Notes under the pieces: generated by a model | Databases searched by the model: none | Seen by the model: the letters and a program-made list of their open reading frames with translations, nothing else | Told to the model about the DNA's origin: nothing | Assembly: GCF_000002595.2 (NCBI RefSeq) | Contig: NC_057020.1 | Location: 1,278,547-1,342,546, forward strand | Direction: 5' to 3' | From: Chlamydomonas reinhardtii | Taxonomy: Eukaryota; Chlorophyta; Chlorophyceae; Chlamydomonadales; Chlamydomonadaceae | DNA: 64,000 bases | Shown: one piece after another, positions 10,501 through 23,100 of the stretch | Layout of the letters: each line of letters opens with the position of its first letter | Numbering within the stretch: the stretch's first letter is position 1 | Made by a program: the position numbers and the translations under genes

Positions 10501-13500
10501 GGTGTGGGTTCACACATGGGAGCTGGTGACACAGCGCTTACCGCCTTCACTGCCGTGCCTCATCATAAGCTGAACGTACCAACGTCTTTTGCAACGACTG
10601 GCCCCACCTGAGCACAGGCGGTGGAGGCTGAGGTGTCTTACCGCGCAGCGGCGGCGCCCGGTGCGGCGTCCCGCCGCGGCTCGCCTGGTCCCAAGTCCCT
10701 GGCTGGGCCATTGCTGGGCGGCCGAGCCCTGCGGGCGGGCGGCGTGGGAGTGGGTGCGGGTGCGGGCGGCGGCCTGGCTGCGCTGGAGGCGCTGAAGGCA
10801 CAGATGCAGGAGCGCCGAGCTGCCGCCGCCACCGGGGCGGGCACAGCTGGCACAGGGGACGCAGCGCCAGCAGGTGAGACCGCAACAATGCACCAAATTG
10901 GCAAAACTGTTTTTCGGATGTAAGTCTTGCGCATGCCACCGTGGTCGCGGTGCTGAACGACTAACTCCGCCGCTCGCGCGCCTTGTCTCCCACAGCGCCG
11001 GCCCCCCGCAAGCGCTCCGCCAGCCCACCTGGCCCAACCGTGCCGACCGCACCGGCCCTGTCTGCACGTCGTGAGCGCGAGTCCTCTCAGTCGCCGCCGC
11101 CCCGCCGTGAGGCGTCGCGCCCCACCGGCCCGGTGCGCGTCGCCTTCGGGCGGCGTGTGAGCGAGCCGCCAAAGGCAGAGACCACCAGGTGAGTGCCTCA
11201 ACATGGCTTCTAGCTCCATCCCCAACATGTCTACTGTATACCCGTTGACCTGTATGTTTGCATGCTGCTAATTTTGCTGCCCACAACGCTCAACCATTAA
11301 CAGGGCCCGCAGCACCAGTCCCAGCCAACCGAAGCGGCGCGCCAAGAAGTCCGCCGCTGGCGGCAAGGCCTCCGAGGCCAAGGCGGGCGGCGGCGCGGGC
11401 GGCAGCCCCTCCAGCGCCGCCACCGACGCCGCCATGGAGCACGTGCTGTCGGCGCTGGCGTCTGTGTTGCTCTCGGACGGCGGCGGCGACGACTCCGAGC
11501 CTGAGCGTGAGGACGCGCCGCCGGCTGCCGGCCCGGCAGGGACCGGCCCCCATGCCGGCGCTGGCGGCGCAGCAGAAGGCGTGGAGCGGCCTGCGGCCGC
11601 ACCCACGGCCGGGGCGGCGGGCGATGCTGCTCATGTCGATAGCACTGCTGCTGGCGGCGGTGCGGAGGGCATGCAGCCCGTGGACGCGGCGGCGCCAGAG
11701 GCAAGGCTGAATGCGGGTCTGGGCGGCCACACGACCACTGCAGTCACTGCTACAGCCGTGGGTGGCAATGGTGGCGCCGAAGGTGGCACGGCGCCTTGGC
11801 TACAGCCGGGCACGCAGGCCTGGCCCCTCACCACTGCCACTGCCCGGCCCCGCTTCACCTACGTGGTGGACACGGGGCACGCCCCAGTCACCACCCGCCT
11901 GCCCGCGTGGGCTGCGTCCGCCGCCAAGGCCGCGGACGCTGCTTCCGCCTATGCAGCGGCAGCAAGCGAGGCGCCGGCTGGGCTGGGCTTCGCCACCCCC
12001 ACACGCTCGCGCCGGCCAGCGGCTGGCGCCGCGGCCGGTGCGCCTGGCACGCCATTCCTTCCCGGCCTGCCGCTGGGCGCCGGCGGCATGCCCGGCGCAG
12101 CGCCCTCGGCGGCTGCTGGCGCGGCAGCAGCACCAGGCGGCGCCGTCGAAGTGGGCAGTGAGGCAAACCCAATGGCTGCCAACAAGCTCTCCTACGCCTA
12201 TGCCCACCACCAGTTCGGCTACCAGCGGCCTCAGCAGGCCGCCGCGGCCTATGGCGTGCACAACCCGCTACAGCCGCCAGCGCTCTCGCAGCTACAGCCG
12301 CAGGGGCAGCTGCTTGCCTTCCCTGCGCCCTCAGATCCAGCCACCTTCACGCACATCCTGCCGCCGCGAGCCGCGGCGGCGGCGCTTGCATCCGCTGCCG
12401 CGGTGTCGGCCCGGCAGGCCAAGGGCCAGACGCCGAGGCAGCAAAAGGCCCCTGTCGACCCGGCCCAACAACTGGAGGAAGCATTAATGCAGGTGCGCGC
12501 GGCCTTGACGTATCGCACACAGAGACAAGGCTACGGTGTAGCGATGCGGAACGCCCACGCGCCGGCATGTTGCATTAGTAGCTTGCGTGCTTGGCCGCTC
12601 CAGTACGCAACGCCCTGTGCCGCCAACTGAGAGCGCCACGCACTAACGGTACCAACCCTTGTTCCACCCCAGGCCGTGGAGGACGAGGTGGTGAGCCGCC
12701 TGGCGCTGGCACAGCTGGCAACAGCGCCGGTGGACAGCGGCGCCGGTGCACAGCCGCCCGCAGACGACGGAGCAGGTGGGCTGGACGCAAACGTGTTAAT
12801 GGTTTGAACTTATTAACGACCGGAAGTGTAGACATGGCGTGCCCCATACCTCCTGAACCGATGCTAATGTGGTGCTGCGCCGGTGTCGCTTGCTGCGCCG
12901 ACAGGCATGGTGCCGCCCCTGGTGGACGCCGAGTTGACGCGGCAGCTGGTGTGCGACGTGCTGCGCGACAACCTGCGCAGCATCCTCAGCACGCCGCAGT
13001 GGCAACAGGAGGCGGCGCGCGCGCAGCAGCGCGCCGCGGAGCCCCTCTCGCTGGAGGAGGTGGTGGCACAGCTGGCTGCAATGCCGCTGATGCCGCCGCC
13101 GCGTGGCCCGCCGCAGACTACAGGAATGGAGGGAGGTGTGGGCCAGCCGCAGGCGGAAGGTGCTCCGGATGTGGATGCAGAGGCAGCGGCGGGCGTGGAT
13201 GTGGAGCCAACCGGGCTGGAGCAGGCAGGCTATGCGCAGGTGCCTGCAAGCCACAGCGGGGAGGAGGCGGCGGAGGGCTCTCAGCCGGTAGCTGGGCATG
13301 ACGCGGCGGAGTGTGGCGCAACAGCCCCGCTGGACGCCGTGGCCTCGCGCGTCAGCGCTGGGGAAGATGAGGACGAGGCCGCCTCCTTTGCTGGTGCTGG
13401 TGCGGCCTCCTCTGCGGCGCCTCCGCTGCTGGGCTCGCAGGCCTCTCACGCCAGCCTTCAGTCGGGTCCCTCCGCATCCGCGCTCTCGATGCAAGGCAGC

Positions 13501-16500
13501 CAGCACCCGCTCCAGTCCGGCCCGAGCCAGCGCTCCGTGTCCCGTGTCGGCCATCCGCCCACCGGCCACCCTCCACTTCATCCCCCGCCGTCGGCGCAGC
13601 CCTCCTCGGCCTCGCTTCCTCCGCACCCACACGCGCTGCCGGCACCGCACGCGCTGCCGGGTCATGCCGCCGCCGCATCTAGCGCCTCTCCCGCCCCTCC
13701 CGCCCCACCTGGCGCCGCTCCCTTGGTGGTGAGCACCGCGCAGCCGTGGGATCAGCATCATGGCCCCGCCGCCGCCGCCGCAGCCGCAGCCGACGACGGC
13801 GGCGGCCACCCTGATGACGCCGGCCTGGCACTGGTGGTGCAGGCTCACGGTGTGCAGGGCCGCGGCACCCAGGCACATGGCGTGGACGACCGCTGCACGC
13901 AGGCACATGCCGTGCAGGACGTGGGCACGCAGGCGGCGGGCGTCAAGGACAGCGGCTCACAGGCGGACCCGCCGCCGCCGCACTACCTACTGCAGGCCGC
14001 GCTGGCGGCAGGTGGGGTTGGGGCGTCGGGGTCTGCATGTATCAGCGTGTCCCTTGTCTCTCGCACGGAGAACCAGTACCCGTACAGCCTGGGATGCATG
14101 CGCCGGCCCAGCACCTTCGTCTGTTCGGTCTCAAATTCCTTTTTCCTAACCCCGCCGCTCGGCACTTGCGCGCCCTGCTGCAGGCCTGTCCTACGGCACC
14201 GGGGCCCTCGCGCCGCCGGGCGTCGGAACCGCGCCGCCCGCGCCCTCGCCCTACGTGGGCCCCGACACGGAGCCGCCGCACGGCCTGCCGCGGCCCTACT
14301 ACCTTGTGCCCGCCGACGGTTCGCAGATCCAGCTGCCGCCCACCTACGCCGCAGGGCTGTACGGCCACCTGCCGCTGTTCAACGCAATGGCGGGGCTAGC
14401 AGGTGGCAGTGGCGGGGCGGGAGGTGGCGGGCGGCGGCCGGAGCTGCGCCTGCCGGGGCTGAAGAAGCTGCGGGACTCATCGGATGTGGAGTCCAGCAGT
14501 GACAGCATGCAGCGCCACCTGAGGGTAAGAGCGTGAAGCAATGGGGCGTGGGGGACACGAGGGGGCGTAGGGGCTCTATGCTCTGGGAGCCCGCATGTAC
14601 CGACAGCGGTGCACCTCCACCTCTGGCACTCAGCACTGAGTGCGTATTACCGCTCTCACATGCACAGTGCGGGATGTACAAACCAGTACACATAACCACG
14701 CGCATACATCACCTGAAACATGTCCTCCTGCAGGGCCCCGGCGCGCGCGGTCGCGACCTGCTGGACGACAGCAGCAGCGACGGCGGCGCCATGCAGCGCA
14801 GCTACGCGCAGCTGGAGCTGGCGTCGCTCACCGCGCGCCCCGTGCGCCTGGACCTACACCGCGCCGCCCTGCAGCAGCAGCAGCAGCAGCACGGGCTGTA
14901 CACCCCCGCCGACGCAAACACCGACTCGGGGGAATCGCACCTCACGCGCGGTGACCCGGTGGGTCTGTCCATGTCCGGCGTGGCGCCGGGCCTGATGCTG
15001 CTGTCGGAGAACGGCATGGGCGCCGGTGCCGCGCGCGGCGGCCGCTGGCCGAGCGACACGGGCATTGGCTACGGCGGGCCGCACCCGCTGTACCCACAGC
15101 GTGTGGGCAGCTACGGGCCTGGCGGCAGCGAGGGCGCCGGGCCGAGGGCGGGACTGGGGTCGGGCGGGCTACCGGGTTCAGGCATGGGCAGTCGCGTCAT
15201 GTCAGGGCAGCTGGGCCTGGGGTCGCTGCCGGGCACGGGCGCGGCGCCATCGCGGCTCAACAGCCTCGGCGTGGCGTCCGCGGGCGCGGCGGAGGCTGCT
15301 GTTCTGGCGGTGGCGGTGGCGGCGGAGGCGGCAGCTGCGGATGAGGGAGTGGCGGGCCACGGGGCGGGTGGCAGTGCTGCTGGCTCTGTGGCGGGGCAGC
15401 GTGTGCCGTACCACTCCGATATGGCGGCGTCCGGCAGGTCGGCGCGCTCAGATGCGCCATCGCAGGCGTCGCATGGCGGCCGCGCACACGGGGACCCCAG
15501 GGCTGAGGGCGAGCCCACCAGCGGCCGGGGAGGGCGCGCGCCAGCAGCGGCTGGCTCGGTGGCTGGCTCGGTGGCTGGCTCGGTGGCGGGAGAGGAGGTG
15601 CGCGGGCTTGCAGGCGGAGCGGTGGTGTCCCGCTCAGGCAGCACGGCACGCAGCGAGCGCCTGCCACCAGTGCTGGCCCGTGCCGGCAGCAGTGTGTCTG
15701 CGGCCTCTGCAGCTGGCGCGGGGCCGGCGGCCGGCCGTGCAAGCACTTCTACTGAGGTGATGCAGGAGGAGGTTGAGGAGATGGTGGTGGCTGAGGCCAG
15801 TGGCGCGGGCAGCGCCACCGCCAGGAGTGCGGCCGGCTCCTCGCCGGCAGGTGACACCCAGGCAGCCGCAGGAGTGCCGCTCCCGCCGCCAGCACGCCCA
15901 GCAGCACCCGAAGCGCCGCCAGTGCCCCCAACGCCGCCAGCGGTTGGTGACGATGAGTACGTGGAGGATGACTTCGAGGAAGATGACGACCTGGATCAGA
16001 TCCAAAACGTGGATTTCGGATCCGATGATGACGATTTCGGCGCGGATCTGGATCTTGAGGGCGCTGATGCGGATTCGGATGCCGACGCCGTGCCGCGGCG
16101 GCCGCCCCCACCACCGGCGCCGCTGGCAGCACCGCAGCCACATCCTGAGGGCGCGGAGGTGGAAACGGTAGCGGCGGCTGATGCGGGCCATGGTTCCGCC
16201 CAGGCCAACGAGGAGGAGGTGGAGGACGCTGTTGAGGAGCTAGAGGTGCTTCACAGCGAAAGCGGCAGCGAGGATCCCGCGGCAGCAGAAACCGGTGTCG
16301 GCAGGAGCGGCTCGGCTCGCGTCAGCGCTGCAGCCAGTCTCAGCGGCGGCGGCGAAGCCGCCGCCACAACCGCAGGCAGCGCACAGCTCTCGCGAGCCGC
16401 CTCCTTGAGTCAAGGCAGCGGCACTGGCGGCGGCCGCGGCCCTGCTACTGCCGCTCCGGCTACTGCCGCCACGGCCCATGCCGGCGTGCAGGAGGCGGAG

Positions 16501-18863
16501 GACGCGCTGGAGCTGCTGGACGAGGAGGAGGTGGGGCGGGTGCTGGCGGAGGAGGACGAGCGCGAGCTGGCGGCGCTGGGTGACGACGACGGCGGCAGCG
16601 TGCTGGGCGAGCAGGCGGAGGAGGGTGAAGAGGTGGAGGTGGAGGGAGGGGAAGAGGTGTTGACGGCCAGCTCCATGCGCGACCAGCGGCAGCAGCAGGT
16701 GGACGAGGCCGGGGAGGAGATGCAGGTGAGCGGCGCGGGGACGTGGGGTGCACGTGTGGGGCAGGAGCAGACGACTGGGGGCGGGTGGGGTGCAGTGTTG
16801 TCCAGAGGTTGGCGTGCCGGCAGCGCATCACCATCGGCCCATGACACCTTCTTCCCCATGTTCCGCCGACCTGCAGAGCGCGCTGCGGGATCCGGAGCAG
16901 CAGGAGCAAGCGGACCTGGGCTCGGCTGTGCAGTCGCGGCAGCCCTCCGCCTCCCAGCCGCGCCCCACCCTGGGCAGCGCCGCCGGCAGCCAGCCCAGCT
17001 CAGCGCCGGCCTCAGCGCTGCAGTCCCGCCAGCCATCCTTTGCCTCCTCCACAGCTGCAGCGGGACGGGGCGCTGGCCTGGGCCCCGCGCCGCCCAGCGG
17101 CGCCCTCACCGCCGCCTCCGCCGCAAGCCTGGCTGGCGGCGGCACGGGCGCGGGTGCCGGCGGCGGCGGCGCCGAAGCGGCACTGGGCGACGCCGCGAGC
17201 GTGCGTTCCTCTATGGAGAGAATGGCCCGTGCGGGCCTGGCACCGCTGGAGCCGCCGTCGCGCTTGGCGTCCATTGGCGCCGGCAGCAGCGCCGGCGCCG
17301 GCAGCTTCACAAGCAGCGTGGCGCTGACGCCGGTGGCGGCGGTGGCGGGTGCGGCGCCCGGGGCGCCGCCGGCGCTTCTGACGGCGGGTGTGGTGGGCGG
17401 CGGGCGGCCCGGCTCAACGGCATCGCTGCAGCGGCCAGCGCTGGCGCCGCTGCAGCCCGTCGCGGCCACGTCGGCCGTCGCGCATGCACCCGCGTCCCCA
17501 GGTGCGGTGGCTTTGCTTGGCAGCGCTGGGCTGCATGTGTTGCAGTGCTGCAGCTGCTTTGCACGCTGCATGCAATCGTTGCCTCCTGTTAGGGGTGAGG
17601 GTCCGCACGGAGTGAGACAATTGCTTGTTGCTGTGTAGGCGTTGCTCATGCCATGTCCAGCAGAGAGCGCTGCGGTACGGCATTGTACGGTATCCCACCG
17701 CCCGTCCTTTCACTGCGCCGACCCTTGAGCCACCAACTGAACACGCTTCCACTGTGTGTGCTTTCACCTGCAGGCAAGCCCCCGGCCCTGTCCGACTACC
17801 AGGGTCCTGTGGGCCGCCTGTGGCGCCCCGCCTCTGCTGGCGCCGGCGACGCACCCGACCCACTGCTTTCCAGCAGCTCCGAAACCCTCATGGCCTCATC
17901 CGAGGCCAGCGGCCCCTCCCCGGACGCCGTGACCCGGGCCCTGGCAGAAGGCGAGCGGCGGGCGGCGACCATCCGCGCGGGCGGCGCCGGCAGCCTGGCG
18001 GCGGCGGTGGCGCGGGCTCAGGCGGCGGTGGCGGGCGGGCAGCTGCCGCCGCTCCCCAGCGAGCTGGGCAGCCTGGAGGTGTCGTCGTCTGTGTCGACGT
18101 CGGGTGGTGATCCTTCTGCGAGCACGGACAGTTTGTCGGGCGTGTCGGGTGTCACGCCGCCGCGGAGCAACCAGCTGGCGGCGGCGCGGGCGATGCTGGC
18201 GCGGCGGCAGCAGGAGCTCAGCGGGGCTGGCGAGGGCACGCAAAGGCGGCGCGGGGGTCCGGCGGTGCTGGAGGCAATTGGCGAGCTGGACGTCAGCGTT
18301 GGTGGCGGTGAAGGAGGAGGCGGCAGGGATGGAGAGGAGGAGTCAGGCACTGGTTCGGAGGCTTCCTCGCCAGACCAGCCGCGTCAGAGCTTGCCGCAGC
18401 AGCCGCAGCAGCAGCCGGCTGGCTCCGCCCTGCCTAGGCCCCTGGCTGGTGGCCGTGGGCTGGCGGCGGCTGGGGCTGCGGCGGCTGGGGCGGGCGCTGG
18501 CCGGGGCCGCGATGGGGCGGTGTTCCGGCTGCGGCAGTACGGCGCGATGCGGCGGAAGCTCATGCAGCAGGTGGGCTGGCAGCGGGGGCAGGGGCTAGGG
18601 CGGGGCGCTCGTACGACGGGTGTAGCTGGGGGCTCCCTTGGTCTCTAAGAACCCAGCCTAGTTCATGCGCACACACCCGCGAGCGCGAGCGCGCTCTTGT
18701 GAACTGTCCTTTTCGTTCTCTTCCTAACACACGCACTGTCCTTCTCCCGCGGGCTCCCTGCCTGCAGATCGGCGTTGCCGACCCGCTGCTGATGTCCAGC
18801 GCCACCAGTCTGTCCACTGACGACAGCAACGACAGCGGCTCCAACAGCGACGATTACCAGTAG
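7572..18863 (+). CDS. Very large low-complexity protein, candidate TALPID3/KIAA0586-like ciliary protein
   Basis: Fifteen exons close in frame to 3022 residues: 7572-7723, 7869-7962, 8094-8207, 8327-9948, 10104-10491, 10618-10873, 10996-11188, 11304-12492, 12673-12775, 12905-14011, 14184-14524, 14734-16725, 16877-17501, 17774-18570, 18768-18863. Most of it is Ala/Gly/Pro/Gln-rich and probably disordered, with a Gln run near 14870 and an acidic block near 15950-16090. Two predicted helices, LMQAVEDEVVSRLALAQL (across exons 8 and 9) and VDAELTRQLVCDVLRDNL (exon 10), resemble in order and spacing two helices of human TALPID3 as I recall it. TALPID3 acts at the distal centriole in ciliogenesis. 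Exon 10 has four tandem 10-residue repeats. The gene structure is well supported; the family call is an inference from memory. Exon 2's acceptor has alternatives. Confidence 0.55.
13840..13959 (+). repeat. Four in-frame 30-bp tandem repeats (GTQ-type decapeptides)
   Basis: Four consecutive 30-base units inside exon 10 of the large gene encode decapeptides of the form QAHGVxDxGT, placing GTQA, CTQA, GTQA and GSQA at a 10-residue pitch. The pattern resembles arrays of short TQ-anchored linear motifs. Confidence 0.75.
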
Positions 18864-20159
18864 TCCGGGGTCAGGGCTGACAGAGCGTGTGGGGGCGAGG
18901 CTGAGAGGCGTGGCATGACGTGACAAGTGAGTGAGTGCGACACGCCTGGATTGTGGTGTTCGTCGACAGTGACCAGATTAAGTTTCGGTTTGCGGTGGAG
19001 GGGGCGGTTTGGGGGTGAGCGGCTGCTGCCAACCTTATGGTGCAGCCAATGCACGGGGTGGTCGAAAGTCCCCTGGTTGGTAAGCAAACACGGTGTGCCC
19101 ATGGCCCGCGTGTGGTGATCTCCAAGTAAGTCGTGGGTGGGTGTGAGTGGACACTTGGCGACACGTCGTGTTACACTGCTTCGCAATAGCGGGCAGCCTG
19201 TCAATAAGTTGCCGCTGCGCCTGACGCGCATGGGGCCGTAATTTTAATATGGCAGTTGACAGTAGCATTCTGAATTCATACAGACAGCATTGCTGCTCTT
19301 GAGGCGGCACCCATTGCGGGCCTGCCAATAATTGTTTAACTACCATGATGCGCACTATGTGATCATGGATGGAGGCGGAAAGCGCCCTGGCTGCATAATC
19401 ATCTTGTGCCATACCATATGTAATGTTTATGTACGTGAGAGCGAACCTGGTCCAGCACGTACTGCAATAACAATCTCACGAATGCGCTTCCTCTTTGCCA
19501 CGGTGAATCCAGCCAGCGCCAAAATTCCGTCACGCGTAAGCAAGGGAACGTCAAAAGGCAACACAAGCCCCCACATAAATTACGGCAACAGGGCCGGGCT
19601 CAGACGCTTTCCATAAATCAAAGGCTACTGAAGTCAGCCCTCCGTGTGTCCCTCAAAACCGTACGGTTAAGCAATACCTAACACTGCCGTATTGCCGTGC
19701 TACCCCGGTACCCTCCACTAATTAGGCTGTTGCTGGCGGCGCTCCAAACGCACGCACGCACGGGCCTGCTGTTACCTGCTGGCAGCGAAATTAAAGCGTG
19801 CGATTTATGCGGTTCCAAACTTCCAATCAAGGAATGAAGCGCTGCTCCCGCTTCCCGCGCGTGACCACCGCCGCCGCCCGGCCGCCGCTGCCGCCGCTGC
19901 TGCTGTAATCTCAAACAGACGAGGTCAAGCTGCCGTGCAGTGCGTGACCAGCCGTGGCCGGCAGGCACCCTTCCAGCAGGTGCCGACCTCTGCCGTGACG
20001 CGGTGGCAGCAGCGGGCGGGCCGCCTGATGCCCGCCGCTGCATTTGCCCCGGCTGCCCCCGGTGACAGCTCAGCCGCACAAGCACGCACGCGCAACCTCC
20101 GGGGGTGGCTGCCCTAGCTACTGGCCGCCACTGGCACCGCCGCATTCCGCCGCAAGCGC
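18864..20159. other. Convergent 3' region between the large gene and glutamate kinase A
   Basis: No coding exon is supported. Plus-strand TGTAA at 19419-19423 suits the large gene. A TTACA at 19171-19175 could serve the minus-strand kinase gene but would make overlapping 3' UTRs. The stretch 19230-19680 is AT-richer than average. Confidence 0.45.
19419..19423 (+). terminator. TGTAA polyadenylation signal, large low-complexity gene
   Basis: TGTAA about 560 bases after the TAG at 18861-18863. Confidence 0.4.
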
Positions 20160-23100
20160 TCACGCCGCCGGCAGTGTTTGCAGCGGCACTGGCGGCAGCG
20201 GGGACGGCACACACGCTCGGAAGGCCACGCCCAGTTCCTTCTCCTCAGCCGCTGGCGGGCTACCGCCTGCAGCTCCTCCCGCTGCTACTGCCGTTGAGAC
20301 GGCATCCCCCAGCTTCTTCGCTAGCTCCGCTACCGGCACCGCCACGCCGCCCTCGGTGGTGGCCGCCCGCTCCAGCAGCCCACCGCCGCCCTCCTCGACG
20401 TCAGGCAGCAGCGGCATCGCCACGACACCGCACGGCGCCAGCTTTCCCTGCTGCTGGTTGTCAGCAGCGAGGGCAGCTTGGTGGCGCGCTGCCAGCGGCT
20501 GCACCGGTAGCGGCAGTGGCGGCAGCAGCACTGTCTCGCCGCCTCCAGCGGATGCAGCTCTGGCACGCGCCTCCAATGCTGCAGCTCCAGCAGCAGGCGT
20601 GCCCGCAGCCAGCGGCGACACGGGCGGTGCCGGCAGCGGATGGTCACTTGCATCATCGCCCTCACCAGCGCCGTCGACAGCACAGGCCGCTGCCAGGAGG
20701 TCATCAATGTCCGCCGTCGCCTGCTGCTGCAGTGGCGGCGGCGGCGGCAGCTCCTCGCTCGCCGACAGCAGCACCAGATTTCCCCTGTGCGGTGACGGCA
20801 CGCGCATTGTTGCAAGGGTAAGGCACGCGTGCGTGCGCGGCGTTGAGCCAATTACGGCAACCATTCCAACTCAAACGTACATGGCGTTTTAAACACACGC
20901 ACCTGTGTACCACCACCTCCAGTGTGAGGTCGCAGCACATGCCAACATCCTCCTCAGTGCCGCCGCCACCACCGCCGCAGCCGCCTGCCACGCCGCCACC
21001 GCAGCCGCCGCCGCCGCCTCCAGCCGCTGCTGCAAATGACGCAGCGCTGTCGTACCGCACCGGCAGTAGCGCCGTGGCCGCCGCCGCCACCGACACCTGC
21101 ACTCGGGCGCCGCCGCCGCAGCCAGTGCTAGAGGTGCGCCTGGAGAGCGCGGCGGCAACGGCGGCGGAGGCGGCCGCAGCAGGCGCGAAGGCGGAGGCGG
21201 ATGTCGAGCCGTCACCGCCGCCGCTACCTGCGGCGCCAGGGTAGGCGTCCGGCCCCGCCACCACGACTCCTGCGCCGCCGCCGCCGCCGCCGCCAAGGGC
21301 CGTGCCAACGGGCGGGAGCGGCGGCAGCAGCCCACGGGCGCCGTCAGGCCCGCTGCTTGAACCGCGCATAAGCAGCATGCCGCTGTTGCCACCGCCGATG
21401 CCGCCACCACTGGCGTAGTAGCCACCGCTGCTGCTGCCGCAGCCGATGGTGGCGCCGCCGCCGTCGTCGCTGCTGCCGCCGCCGGCGCCGGTGCCAGCCA
21501 GCAGCGCACACAGCTCCTGACTGCCGACGCCGCACAGGCCGCGGGCGAACTCGCAGCCGTTCGGGTCCAACAGCGACACACACTCCTGCATGCGTGAGTT
21601 AGTGGTGTGTGTGTGTGTGTGTGTGTGTGCGTGAGGGCGCCCGTGCGTGAGTTTGGGCGAGTGCGTTCCGTGTGAACAGGAAGCGGCGGAGGCAGGGCCG
21701 ATGTGAGCGGAAGCAATTGGGCAGGGCATTGCTGTGTTGAGATCATAATGACACCTTGCAAAGCTGGGCCTCTCATCCCATTAAAAACAGAGCCCCCGGT
21801 ACGATGATCCAACCGATTGGCGATAGCCAGCCGATGACTGGGCCTCCTAATGCTCGATCGCCCGCTCCGACCTCATGCACCCACCTGTAGTCCGAACTCG
21901 CCCTCCACCCTCGTGATGCCCGCAGCCACCAGGGGGCGGTGCTTGTCGCGCACCGCCCGCACCGCGCCCGCGTCCAGCCACAGCTGCCCGCGCACCGGCA
22001 CGGACAGGATCCAGCGCTTGCGGCCCTTGAGGCTGTGAGGCAGCGGGAAGAACTTGGTGCCCAGCTTGGGCTCGCCCTGGGGGAGGGGGAGCGAGGGGCG
22101 GGGGCCGAGGGAGGAGGTGCGGTGGGGGGAGAGCGGTGCGGGAAGGGACTGGGTCACGGGAGTAATAGTCAGGAGTGCAATTGAGTGCGGAAAACCTTGG
22201 CAGCCAGCATCATGGTCCTTGCGAAAGGATTGAGTGGGCCATGAGTGTGGTCGTGATTGAAGCTCGGAACAATGCGGCAAGGGTGGGTGCTGGCGCCAGC
22301 CTCGCACACACCTGCGCGATGCGTACGATGTTCTCTGGCGCGGTGCTGTTGCAGATGACCATGGTGCAGCCCGCCGCCGTGGCGATGCGGCCGGCGGTGA
22401 GCTTGGTGGCCATGCCGCCCGTGCCCCACTGCGTGCCGCGCGTGCTGGTGTCGGCGGTAAGGCGCGAGATGTCCTCCACCTCGTAGATGGGCGTGGCGTT
22501 GGGATCGTCCTTGGGGTTGGCTGCGGGGGAGGGAAAAGCAAACGCGGGCTATCCCGTCAGCCCACGACCTCGACAATCTGGCCCAAATTAAACGTGCGCC
22601 TTCCTGCTGTCTTGTGCCATCCATGGGTACCGCACCCCCTGGCCACTCCGCAGCCCCGGGCCCACTGAGCCCCTTGGCTAACATGCTGACACCCACATTC
22701 CCACGCCCTATGCACCCGCAGCGCCTTCCCCTCCTTTCTCACCCGTGTAGAGGCAGTCCACGTCTGTGAGCAGGAACAGCCAGTCCGCCTGCACCAGCGC
22801 CGCCACCTGCGCAGACAGCGTGTCGTTGTCGCCGAAGCGCAGCTCCTGAACTGCCACCGTGTCCTGTACGGGAGGTGCACGGATGAAAGCGTGATGCGTT
22901 CAGACGGTGATGAGTGTTCGCGGTTTCGTCCTTGCGAGTACGAAGGTAACTGTACTCGCGCAACGGCGTTGACCGGGGAGGCAGCAGCATCCGGCATCTG
23001 GGCAGGTAGCCGTGAAGATGCCATAAAGAGCACGTCGCTGCCACCAACCTCGCCCGACCCCGCGCCGCACGCGCAGCCCCGCTCACGTTCTCGTTCACGA

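Noticed and set aside
12796-13908. 370-codon minus-strand open frame
   Set aside because: Shadow of exon 10 of the same plus-strand gene.
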